A stretch of 64,000 nucleotides of DNA from Hymenobacter sp. DG01 (lineage in GTDB: Bacteria > Bacteroidota > Bacteroidia > Cytophagales > Hymenobacteraceae). The translations under genes were made by a program, and so were the position numbers. Location of the stretch: positions 682,001-746,000 of the forward strand of contig NZ_CP040936.1 in NCBI RefSeq assembly GCF_006352025.1. Reading direction: 5' to 3'. The notes beneath the pieces are model-generated. The model worked only from the letters and a program-made list of their open reading frames with translations. It did not search any database and had not been told where the DNA came from. Positions 42,460-50,124 of this stretch are shown piece after piece (position 1 is the first letter of the stretch; the number at the start of each line of letters is the position of its first letter).

Positions 42460-43878
42460 ATGATGCATAGTATTGCGCAAAAAGAATTCGTGAGCACCCT
42501 GCGCGACAAGCGTTTTCTGGTGCTGAGCGTGCTGGTGCTGGCCTTGCTGCTGGCTGCTACCCTAGTGGGGCGGGCCAGCTACCAGACCCTGCAGCAGGAG
42601 CGGCAGCTAGCCCAGCAAACCGTCAACGACCAGTTTCGACACCAGCCGGCGCGGCATCCGCACCGCGTGGCCCACTACGGCTCCTTTGCCTTCCGGCCCC
42701 GTTCTGGCCTCAGCCTGCTCGACTCGGGCGTAGACTCCTTCACGGGCACCTCGGTGTTTCTGGAGGCCCACCAGCAGAACAGCGTCAACTTCAGCCAGGC
42801 CCAGCAATCGGGCTCCCTGATTCGGTTTGGGGAAATGACGGTGGCCTTCGTGCTGCAAATGCTGGTGCCGCTGCTCATCATCTTCCTGTGCTTCGGGGCC
42901 TTCACCCAGGAGCGCGAAACGGGTACCCTGAAGCTGCTGTTAAGTCAGGGCGTATCCTTGCGGCAAGTGGCCTGGGGCAAGATTGTGGGGTATAGCCGCG
43001 CCGTGGCGCTGGTGGTGGCCCCGGCCCTGGCCCTAGCCGCCGTATTGCTGTTCGGAACCGAGGAGTTTGCTTCCGGCGCTGACCTAGTAGGGCGGCTGGG
43101 GCTGTTCGTGCTCAGCTACGCCGTGTACTTCTTCCTGTTTATCGTGGGGGCCGTGGTGGTATCGGCGGTGCAGGCCAGCTCCCGCGCGGCTTTGGTAACG
43201 CTGCTGGGCCTCTGGATTCTGGGCTGCATCATTCTGCCCAAAGCCACTGCCAACCTGGGTGCTACCCTGTACCCCGCCGTGACTAAGGCCCAGATGGATG
43301 CCGACGTGCACGAAGAAGCCCAGCACGGCATCAACGGCCACGACCCGCAAGACCAACGCTCGGCCGCCCTGAAGGCAGGGCTGCTCAAAAAGTACGGCGT
43401 CGATTCGGAGGAGAAGCTGCCGGTGAGTGTGGGTGGCATTGTGATGAGTGAGAGCGAAGCCTACTCGGCCAAGGTGTACCGGCAGCACTTCGCCGACCTG
43501 AATGCCACCTACGAGCGGCAGAATCGCCTTTCTGATTGGGTAGGGCTCCTGAACCCCTACCAGGCCATCCGGCCGCTGTCGATGGGCCTGGCCGGCTCCG
43601 ATTTTGCCCACTACGTGCACTTCCAGCAGGCCGCCGAAGCCTACCGCTACGCCCTGGTGCAGCGCCTGAATGCCCTGCAAACCAGCATGGGTTACGGCGA
43701 CAAAGAGCGCAAGCTCGATGCCCACACCTGGCAGCAGCTACCCCTCTTTGCTTACCAGGCGCCCCCCCTGGGCTGGGCCCTGCCCCGCCTGCTGCTACCC
43801 GTCGTGGCCCTGCTGCTTTGGGCCGTGGGCCTGAGCTGGCTGGGGCTGCGGTTGATTTCCAACTCCCGACTTGCCTGA
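42460..43878 (+). CDS. ABC-2-type permease, DUF3526-like (1)
   Basis: 472 residues from MMHSIAQKEF at 42460. The first TM segment (FLVLSVLVLALLLAATLVG) is followed by a long extracytoplasmic loop rich in Gln/His, then five or so TM segments (about residues 125-265), a second large loop with many Asp/His/Gln residues, and a final TM helix (LPVVALLLWAVGLSWLGL). This architecture matches the NosY-related DUF3526 permeases of ABC-2 transporters. It almost abuts the next permease gene (4 bp gap), which is clearly a paralogue. Confidence 0.85.
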   Translation: MMHSIAQKEFVSTLRDKRFLVLSVLVLALLLAATLVGRASYQTLQQERQLAQQTVNDQFRHQPARHPHRVAHYGSFAFRPRSGLSLLDSGVDSFTGTSVFLEAHQQNSVNFSQAQQSGSLIRFGEMTVAFVLQMLVPLLIIFLCFGAFTQERETGTLKLLLSQGVSLRQVAWGKIVGYSRAVALVVAPALALAAVLLFGTEEFASGADLVGRLGLFVLSYAVYFFLFIVGAVVVSAVQASSRAALVTLLGLWILGCIILPKATANLGATLYPAVTKAQMDADVHEEAQHGINGHDPQDQRSAALKAGLLKKYGVDSEEKLPVSVGGIVMSESEAYSAKVYRQHFADLNATYERQNRLSDWVGLLNPYQAIRPLSMGLAGSDFAHYVHFQQAAEAYRYALVQRLNALQTSMGYGDKERKLDAHTWQQLPLFAYQAPPLGWALPRLLLPVVALLLWAVGLSWLGLRLISNSRLA

Positions 43879-43882
43879 TCTG

Positions 43883-45265
43883 ATGAGAATATTCTGGCTT
43901 CTGTTTTCCTACGAGTGGCGACACTTCCGCGCCGCCAAAGGGCTGGTGCTACTGTGCGCCTTACTGCTGTTTACGGGCCTCTACGGCATTTACTACGGCA
44001 CCACCGAAATTGAGCGCCAACGCCAGCACCTTACCACCCTACCCGAGCTCACGCGCCGCAACGTGAAGGAACTTAAGGTGAAGTTTCCTGGCCCCACCGA
44101 TGCCGGCGACATTGGCTACTACCACACCACCTACGCCGTGCACCACCCCGATGCCTGGGCGGCCCTCTCCCTGGGCCAGCGCGACGTAAATCCCTACTAC
44201 GTGAAGCTGCGCCTGCTGGGCCTGCAAAACCAGCTCTACGCCACCGACAACACCAACCCTATGAAGGTGCTCAGCGGCAACTTCGACCTGGCGTTTGTGC
44301 TGGTGTACCTGTTTCCTTTGCTCATCATTGCCTTGAGCTTCAACCTGCTGTCCAGTGAGCGGGAAGAAGGCATCCTGACCTTGCTGCTGGCCCAGCCCGT
44401 AAGCCCCGGCGTGGTAGTAGGCGCGAAGCTGGCTTTCCGTCTGGCCGTGGTGCTAGGGCTGGCCTGGCTGCTCTCCGTCGTGGGCATGCTGTGGGCCCAG
44501 GTGCCGCTGGATGGCCGCGTAGGTACCTGGCTGGGGCTGAGCACGCTGTACTGTCTGTTTTGGTTTGGGGTAGCGCTGATTATCACGGCCTTGCAGCGCA
44601 CCTCGGCCTTCAACGCCGTAACCCTGCTGGGCGTGTGGCTGCTGCTGGTGGTGCTGGTGCCCAGCCTGCTGAACCTGGGCGTGGCCGCCGCCCACCCCGT
44701 GCCCCAGGGCATTGAGCTGACCATCAAGCAGCGCGAGGAAATTCATGCTGGCTGGGACCGGCCGAAAACCCAGACCATGAACCGGTTCTTTGCCCTTTAC
44801 CCGCAGTGGCGTGATACAGCCACCATCCGGGAGCGGTTTGTGTGGCGCTGGTACTACGCCTTCCAGCACCTCGGCGACCTGGCCGTGGCCAAGCAAGCCG
44901 CCGCCTACGCCAACGGCCTCCAGCAGCGCTACGACCTGGTGGAGAAATTGAACCTACTCTCCCCGGCCATCAACGCCCAAAGCAGCCTCAACGCCCTGGC
45001 CGGCACCGATTTGCCAACCCACCTGAAGTTTCAGCGCAGCGCCACCGCCTACCACGATGCGCTGCGGGCCTTTTACTACCCCTTCCTGTTCCGCAAAGTC
45101 GAATTCACCCACAACGATTACGCCCGGGAGCCTACGCACACCTTCACCAGCCAGCCCGAGTTGAGCACCGCTCTGCGCGGCTTGGGCAAGTTGCTGCTAA
45201 GCGTAGGGGTAGTGTTTGCGGCCGGACTACTGCTGCTCCGGGCGCGGCCCATCAACCCGCGCTAG
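43883..45265 (+). CDS. ABC-2-type permease, DUF3526-like (2)
   Basis: 460 residues from the ATG at 43883 (a TTG at 43871 overlapping the previous gene is less likely). Same layout as the upstream permease: TM1 (GLVLLCALLLFTGLYGIYYG), a large loop, a core of five TMs including VYLFPLLIIALSFNLLSSEREEGILTLLLAQ-type coupling sequence (about residues 140-170), a second loop and a last TM helix. The SSEREEGILTL motif is typical of this family. The two paralogous permeases and the ATPase presumably form one heteromeric transporter. Confidence 0.86.
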   Translation: MRIFWLLFSYEWRHFRAAKGLVLLCALLLFTGLYGIYYGTTEIERQRQHLTTLPELTRRNVKELKVKFPGPTDAGDIGYYHTTYAVHHPDAWAALSLGQRDVNPYYVKLRLLGLQNQLYATDNTNPMKVLSGNFDLAFVLVYLFPLLIIALSFNLLSSEREEGILTLLLAQPVSPGVVVGAKLAFRLAVVLGLAWLLSVVGMLWAQVPLDGRVGTWLGLSTLYCLFWFGVALIITALQRTSAFNAVTLLGVWLLLVVLVPSLLNLGVAAAHPVPQGIELTIKQREEIHAGWDRPKTQTMNRFFALYPQWRDTATIRERFVWRWYYAFQHLGDLAVAKQAAAYANGLQQRYDLVEKLNLLSPAINAQSSLNALAGTDLPTHLKFQRSATAYHDALRAFYYPFLFRKVEFTHNDYAREPTHTFTSQPELSTALRGLGKLLLSVGVVFAAGLLLLRARPINPR

Positions 45266-45304
45266 GGTTTGGCCGGCAGGGGCAGAAGGGCCCATCCGCC
45301 GCAG

Positions 45305-45655
45305 CTAGTGGCCTTCCTCCACGAATTGACGCAGGCGCCGACGGGTGATGGTCTGGTTGTTCCAGTAGAATGAATCGGCCATTTCCCGCCGGCTCAGCGT
45401 GGCGTCCGACTGTTGGCTGAGCCAACTGACGAAGGCGGCCCGGTCGGGGAAGGTTAGGGCGTAGGGCGGGCGCTCATCAATAGTGTTCAGGCCCTGTAGC
45501 TGCCCATCCCAGACCTCGGCGTAAATGAATGCGCCCTCTACGCAGGCCAGCCCCAGGCCGCCGTAGTCGCGGTGGTAGGGCACCAGCGTCCGGCCCGCGG
45601 CTAAGGCGTCGGCTACCTGCTCGGCTAATGGCAACCCATAGGCGCTTGGGGGCAT
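45305..45655 (-). CDS. hypothetical protein
   Basis: 116 residues from MPPSAYGLPL at 45655; the longer start would overlap the upstream lipoprotein gene. Soluble, with no signal peptide. The composition is normal and a WNNQTITRRRLRQF basic C-terminal stretch is seen, but no family was recognised. It follows the lipoprotein gene by 16 bp on the same strand, so they are probably one transcript. Confidence 0.6.
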   Translation of the reverse strand: MPPSAYGLPLAEQVADALAAGRTLVPYHRDYGGLGLACVEGAFIYAEVWDGQLQGLNTIDERPPYALTFPDRAAFVSWLSQQSDATLSRREMADSFYWNNQTITRRRLRQFVEEGH

Positions 45656-45671
45656 GACGAGTGGCGTAGGG

Positions 45672-46259
45672 CTAGTATTCCAGCACGTCGTCAATTTTAT
45701 AGCCCTGGGCCGTGCGGAGCACTTTGATGTCGCCCTGATTATCCGTCTTGTAGGTCAGGTCCCGAATGGTGACATTGAAGAGGTACCCATTGTCCTTGGT
45801 GCGCTCTTTGAACGTGCAGCGCGTGACCTTCAGGTTGCCGTAATCCTGAGCGGTGAACAGGAAGCCCCCCGTGCCCACGTACTTGGTATTGTACTGGCCC
45901 GCCCATTTCTTCTCGAAATCTGCCACGGCCTTGTCTTGGTCCTCCGCGAATTCCAGGTTGATGGATTCGAGTTTGTAGGCTTTGTAGCGCCGGGTATAAA
46001 TACCAGCGGTAGTATCGGTATCGGCTTTGGCATCGGCTCCGGGGCTGCCCGAGTGATAGTAGTCTTCCACGCTGGTCATCAGCCATTGCCGGGCGCCGGC
46101 TACATCATCAGCGGCAGCCTCGGACGCTGTAGGTTGAGCGGGCGTCTGGGCTGCGCCTGTTGCGGGAGCTGAAGGGGTAGCCGGTTTTTCGTTGGGTTGG
46201 GTTTGGCAAGCCGTGAACAAGCCCACCAGGGCACAAAGCGGCAACAGAAATTTGGTCAT
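45672..46259 (-). CDS. lipoprotein of unknown function
   Basis: 195 residues from MTKFLLPL at 46259. The lipobox LVGLFTAC predicts lipidation, followed by a Pro/Ala/Thr-rich linker (NEKPATPSAPATG) of about 40 residues and then a compact alpha/beta region with many Lys/Asp/Tyr residues. No domain was recognised. Likely periplasmic or outer-membrane bound. Confidence 0.7.
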   Translation of the reverse strand: MTKFLLPLCALVGLFTACQTQPNEKPATPSAPATGAAQTPAQPTASEAAADDVAGARQWLMTSVEDYYHSGSPGADAKADTDTTAGIYTRRYKAYKLESINLEFAEDQDKAVADFEKKWAGQYNTKYVGTGGFLFTAQDYGNLKVTRCTFKERTKDNGYLFNVTIRDLTYKTDNQGDIKVLRTAQGYKIDDVLEY

Positions 46260-46409
46260 AAAGGCTACTAGCGAATAGGGGGTGAATATATAAAAACTCA
46301 ACTATGGTCGCCTTGCCCGCAGAAAGGGGGGTAGCCTTCTACTTACTCCTGCCAGCCCTTTAGCTAGTTCCAGCTCTTTTTCTGATTTCTATCACTTCTT
46401 CTTTTGCGT

Positions 46410-47474
46410 ATGCTGAACCGCGTTTTTCTGCTGCTTTCTACTCTTTTGCTTTCTGCCTTCCAGCTAACTGCCGCACCCAAGCCCTTTGTTTTCAACGGTC
46501 AGTCGGTGCCGGCGGGGCGTAAGCTGGCTACCCTACTCCACATAACCGATGGCCGCGACAGTACCGTAGTGCCCGTTACGGTGTTTCATGGCCGCCGGCC
46601 TGGGCCGGTGCTGGGCATTATTGCCGGGGTGCACGGCTACGAGTACCCGCCCATTATGGCGGCCCAGCAGCTAAGCAAGGAAATAGACCCGGAGCAGCTG
46701 CGTGGTACCGTGCTGTTGGTGCATGTGGCTAACGTGCCCAGCTTCCTAGGTCGCCGCATTCAGGTAAACCCCCAGGACAACAAGAACCTCAACCGTGTAT
46801 TTCCCGGCAAACCCGACGGCACTATCACCGAGCGACTGGCCTACCGCCTGGGCAACGATGTGATAGGGCGCTGCACCCACGTCATCGACGTGCACGCCGG
46901 CGACGCCCTCGACGACCTGCGGCCCTACGCTGGCTACTACAACTACTTCGATACCCCCGAGTTATCAGAAAAAGGCTGCCACATGGCCTCCGTCCTGGGC
47001 TTTCCCTACGTCATTCAGTTTGGCAACGAGCCCAGCCTGAAAGATCAAGCCTCGGTGTATTGTTCCCGCGAAGCCATCAAGCGCGGCATTCCGGCCATAG
47101 ATATTGAGTGCGGCCGCTTCGGTCTGCCCGAGCCGGAGCACATTGCCCAGATCAAACAAGCCCTACAACGACTGCTGGGCCACCTGCAAATGACGGAAAG
47201 CCAACCGGCAGTCAGCATTCCGCCCGCCCTGATTACCCAGCGTACCACCGTCAACAGCACGCACACTGGCTTTTTCTTCCCGCTGGTGAAAGCCGGCGAG
47301 TTCATTTACAAGGGCCGCCAGCTAGGCTACATCACTGATTTGTTCGGCAATCACTCCGCCGATGTACTGGCCCCCGTGAATGGGGTAGTGCTGTATATGA
47401 TGGCCACACCGCCCATCAGCAAGGGCGAAAGTCTATTCAGCATCGGGCACCTGCCCAAAGCCGCTCAGCCTTAG
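46410..47474 (+). CDS. secreted succinylglutamate desuccinylase/aspartoacylase-family protein
   Basis: 354 residues from MLNRVF at 46410, with a signal peptide (LLLSTLLLSAFQLTAA). It belongs to the M14-like AstE/AspA zinc hydrolases: the first zinc site is GVHGYE (H-x2-E), and a second ligand lies in DVHAGD. Between them is the NKNLNRVFPG substrate-binding segment, and the C-terminal barrel-sandwich domain reads LGYITDLFGN..VLAPVNGVVL. The exported copy probably acts on an N-acyl amino acid or peptide in the periplasm. It is monocistronic. Confidence 0.88.
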   Translation: MLNRVFLLLSTLLLSAFQLTAAPKPFVFNGQSVPAGRKLATLLHITDGRDSTVVPVTVFHGRRPGPVLGIIAGVHGYEYPPIMAAQQLSKEIDPEQLRGTVLLVHVANVPSFLGRRIQVNPQDNKNLNRVFPGKPDGTITERLAYRLGNDVIGRCTHVIDVHAGDALDDLRPYAGYYNYFDTPELSEKGCHMASVLGFPYVIQFGNEPSLKDQASVYCSREAIKRGIPAIDIECGRFGLPEPEHIAQIKQALQRLLGHLQMTESQPAVSIPPALITQRTTVNSTHTGFFFPLVKAGEFIYKGRQLGYITDLFGNHSADVLAPVNGVVLYMMATPPISKGESLFSIGHLPKAAQP

Positions 47475-47496
47475 TTAATGGGCGAAGCCCCGCTTT

Positions 47497-48471
47497 TTAC
47501 AGGCTAGCGATTAAATCAGTTAGAGCCGCTTTTAGTGTGGGCAGATGAGTGCAGATTCTCGGGTCCATCAGATTGCCCCCGAAACCTGCTCTATCCTCGG
47601 ACGCTTTACTGGTCAACTTTTGCAGGTTTGCCTTCAATGCTTTAGGCTGATGGGCACCCAGAGTCCAAATAGCAATTACTTTGGGGAAATCTGGCGTCTT
47701 GGCATCTGACAGCAGGGCGAGTAGCTGCTGATCTGCTTCCGGGGTGTTAACAGCCGTGAGTGCCCGCGCAGCGGATATTTGGGAGTGGAAGTTTTGGTTA
47801 TCGCGCAGGAAGGGTAGGGTAGCCGTGTAGTAATCAGTCAGACCCAGGTGATAGATAGTTTCCAGGGCGGCGTGCTGCCTAAAAAAGGTGGGTAGTTCTT
47901 CCTGGTTCAGCGCAGCGGGCTTTTGAGCTAGCTGCTGCCCAATAAAAGTGCGCACTGCCTCGGCTGCATATGGCTGCTGATGGTAATGCTGAAAAATAGC
48001 CGTCATGGTTAGCTCGTATGCTGGTCGCTCGAGCAAGGCTTGATGATAACTATGGCGGTAAGTAGCAGAAACACGCTGCCCTTTCACCAAAGCAAAGCCA
48101 GTGGTTGGAGTAGCCAGACTATAAGTACCAGCCTGATTTTTCTTTAGGAAAAAGTAAGCAGTATCCTGGGGACTGAGGTGAAACTCTGGTCCGTGCCCAC
48201 CCGAAGTGCTGCACAAATCAAGCGAATAGAAATCGGTGAGCTTAACGGCGCCAGTGAGTGGGCTGCCCGTCGTTCCGAGGGTAGCAAGTACAGTAAGAGT
48301 GGTGCTGCTCTCGTCAGCCGCCGCGACAGTAGCCAGCACGAAATAATCCGCTTTCCTTACTACCTGGTCGTGCCAGGGTTCATTCCAGGTAGTAGCGTAG
48401 GTAAGGTGAGAACCCCCGAGTAGCAGGAGCCAAACCAGAACGAAGTGAAGAAAATGGAGCGGATTGCGCAT
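47497..48471 (-). CDS. secreted protein with HEAT-like helices, unknown
   Basis: 324 residues from MRNPLHFL at 48471. The signal peptide covers LVWLLLLGGSHLTYA. The N-terminal half is beta-rich (VVRKADYFVLATVAA..), while the C-terminal 150 residues look like short alpha-helical repeats (AALETIYHLGL.., QISAARALTAVNTPEADQQLLALL). GC content is lower than nearby genes. No known family. It is divergent from the Crp/Fnr gene across an 84-bp region holding a dyad. Confidence 0.6.
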   Translation of the reverse strand: MRNPLHFLHFVLVWLLLLGGSHLTYATTWNEPWHDQVVRKADYFVLATVAAADESSTTLTVLATLGTTGSPLTGAVKLTDFYSLDLCSTSGGHGPEFHLSPQDTAYFFLKKNQAGTYSLATPTTGFALVKGQRVSATYRHSYHQALLERPAYELTMTAIFQHYHQQPYAAEAVRTFIGQQLAQKPAALNQEELPTFFRQHAALETIYHLGLTDYYTATLPFLRDNQNFHSQISAARALTAVNTPEADQQLLALLSDAKTPDFPKVIAIWTLGAHQPKALKANLQKLTSKASEDRAGFGGNLMDPRICTHLPTLKAALTDLIASL

Positions 48472-48489
48472 ACCAGTAATAGAATAGGA

Positions 48490-48517
48490 GGTAGTATAGA
48501 TTTGACGCAATACTACC
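48490..48517 (+). promoter_or_regulatory. 8-bp-arm dyad around the crp/fnr-type gene -7 box
   Basis: GGTAGTAT-N12-ATACTACC with perfect arms. A TAGATTTG box (48497-48504) sits between them and would start transcription about 45 bp before the regulator ATG. This layout fits autoregulation, though the half-site is not the classic Crp or Fnr one. Confidence 0.5.
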
Positions 48518-48555
48518 AGATTCTTGTTGCTTTACGGCTAATTCCTTGATTGATT

Positions 48556-49137
48556 ATGCTCGACGCTCTGCGTGCCTACCTCTCCGATAAGCTCCCGCTT
48601 TCCGAAGCTCAATTTGCGGAGCTGGCTGGGCTGCTCACGCCGCGCCACTTGGCCCGGCACGAGGTATTGGTGCACCAGGGGGAGGTAGGACGTTATGGGG
48701 CCTTTGTGGTGCGGGGCTGCCTGCGCAGCTTCGTGACCGACGAGCGCCAGAAGGAGCACATCCTGCAATTCGCGCCTGAAAACTGGTGGATTTCCGACCA
48801 GCACAGCCTGGCGCGGCAACAGCCAGCCCTGTTCTCTATCGACGCTCTGGAAGACTCCGAGGTGTTGGTGTTTGGGGCCGAGTTCTACGCCCGGCTGCAA
48901 GCCTTCGGGCCAGAGTTCCAGATGTTCTTTTATCAGTTGCTGCAAAACAGCCTAGTGGCGCTGCAGCGCCGATTGATTGGCGTACTCAGCGCCCCGGCGG
49001 AGGTGCGCTACCAGGAGTTCCTGCAGCTCTATCCTACGCTGGCCCGGCGGCTACCCCAGCGCCACATTGCCGCCTACCTCGGCATCACGCCCGAGTCCTT
49101 AAGCCGCATTCGAGGCGAATTGGCCAGGAATGGGTAG
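48556..49137 (+). CDS. Crp/Fnr-family transcriptional regulator
   Basis: 193 residues from the ATG at 48556. A cyclic-nucleotide-like beta barrel (HEVLVHQGEVGRYGAFVVRGCLRSF and ENWWISDQHSLARQQPALFSIDALEDSEVLVF as landmarks at about residues 35-100) is followed by a dimer helix and the C-terminal HTH QRHIAAYLGITPESLSRIRGEL. The barrel lacks the Arg-based cAMP pocket and the Fnr cysteines, so the ligand is unknown; such short members are common in Bacteroidota. It sits upstream of the molybdenum hydroxylase operon and of the 24-bp dyad at 49200. Confidence 0.88.
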   Translation: MLDALRAYLSDKLPLSEAQFAELAGLLTPRHLARHEVLVHQGEVGRYGAFVVRGCLRSFVTDERQKEHILQFAPENWWISDQHSLARQQPALFSIDALEDSEVLVFGAEFYARLQAFGPEFQMFFYQLLQNSLVALQRRLIGVLSAPAEVRYQEFLQLYPTLARRLPQRHIAAYLGITPESLSRIRGELARNG

Positions 49138-49493
49138 CTCACAAGTGCTACACAAGGCCCGTTAAGCAGCGCGCTTGGGTGGAGTTAACAGATGTATTTC
49201 GTTATGTTCCATACTATATAACGTAGGGAATGTCAGAGGTATAGACCTGGGGAAGAGATAGTAGGTGAATATTTAGAATTTGTATGCATAACCAATTAAC
49301 TGCCTGAAAATTAGTCTTTCACTGTCGGGCTTTTGTATATATAGGATTTTTAAGAGAGGAAATACGAGCAAAAGAATAACGTGGGGCTGAAATCCGGCGT
49401 AAAGGAAACTCACTGTCCGGTTCGCGCCCCCTGGGCGCGGTAGGCCAGATAGCTGCTTTCCGCTCGCACTCTCACCTAACTATTCTTTCTCTC
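49138..49493 (+). other. crp-paoA-like intergenic region with structured leader candidate
   Basis: About 355 bp without a gene. It holds the dyad at 49200-49223, an A/T-rich stretch (49255-49375), then a structured G/C-rich part. There, CCGG at 49394-49397 can pair with 49417-49420, and a perfect 7-bp hairpin CGCGCCC-CCT-GGGCGCG lies at 49423-49439. It resembles a 5' leader or the end of a decayed element; no known riboswitch class was matched. Confidence 0.45.
49200..49223. promoter_or_regulatory. 24-bp dyad, second copy
   Basis: CGTTATGTT-N7-ATATAACG, sharing both half-sites and spacing with 35617-35640 but with a different 7-bp centre. It lies 62 bp after the Crp/Fnr-type gene stop and 270 bp before the molybdenum hydroxylase operon. 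Confidence 0.55.
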
Positions 49494-50033
49494 ATGATAC
49501 AACAGTCCTCAACCTCCGCGGCCCAAGCGGGTGGGGTGGCTGCCCCGCCGCCTACGGGCACGGTGCGCCTCACCATCAACGGCCAGCAGCACACGCTGCA
49601 GATTGCGCCCTGGACAACCCTGCTCGACGCCCTGCGCGAATACGTATACCTCACGGGCACCAAAAAAGGCTGCGACCATGGCCAGTGTGGGGCCTGCACG
49701 GTGCTGGTCAACGGCAAACGCATCAATAGCTGTCTCTCTCTGGCCGTGATGCACGAAGACCACGACATCACGACCATTGAAGGCCTGGGCAGCCAGGAAA
49801 ACCTGCACCCTTTGCAGCAGGCCTTCATCGACCACGACGCTTTCCAGTGCGGCTATTGCACGCCGGGCCAAATCTGCTCGGCCCAGGGCCTCATCAATGA
49901 AGGCCGGGCCCACACCGAGGAGGAGATTAAGGAGCACATGAGCGGCAACCTGTGCCGCTGCGGTGCCTACGCCGGCATTCTGAATGCGGTGAAGGAAGTG
50001 GTGGATGCGAAAAGTAATGAGGTGAAGAGGTAA
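49494..50033 (+). CDS. molybdenum hydroxylase, 2Fe-2S subunit (PaoA/YagT-like)
   Basis: 179 residues. The N-terminal plant-type ferredoxin cluster is GCDHGQCGACTVL, and the C-terminal [2Fe-2S] cluster is CGYCTPGQIC with CRCGAYAGI. It passes electrons from the Moco subunit to FAD. The E. coli PaoA has a Tat signal of about 50 residues; here the N terminus (MIQQSSTSAAQAGGVAAPP) is short and has no twin Arg, so the complex is probably cytosolic unless the start is wrong. It is the first gene of the operon, 91 bp before the FAD subunit. Confidence 0.94.
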   Translation: MIQQSSTSAAQAGGVAAPPPTGTVRLTINGQQHTLQIAPWTTLLDALREYVYLTGTKKGCDHGQCGACTVLVNGKRINSCLSLAVMHEDHDITTIEGLGSQENLHPLQQAFIDHDAFQCGYCTPGQICSAQGLINEGRAHTEEEIKEHMSGNLCRCGAYAGILNAVKEVVDAKSNEVKR

Positions 50034-50124
50034 AAGGTGATGAAGTAAGCGGCTGTCAAGCCAGTAGCAGCTGCGCTCTTTCAACTGCCTCACAATCTGC
50101 TTTATCACCTCATCACCCGAGACC

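Noticed and set aside
98..49245. Exact 14-base match GTCAGAGGTATAGA at 98-111 and 49232-49245
   Set aside because: A few 14-base matches are expected by chance in 64 kb, and there is no symmetry or shared context.
49381..49440. tRNA-like stretch (GGTTCGCGCCCC) in the molybdenum operon leader
   Set aside because: The T-arm-like sequence does not pair as a T stem, and no matching acceptor, D arm or anticodon arm can be drawn.
49138..49493. Molybdenum cofactor riboswitch before the hydroxylase operon
   Set aside because: The conserved Moco RNA core could not be recognised; only generic hairpins are visible.
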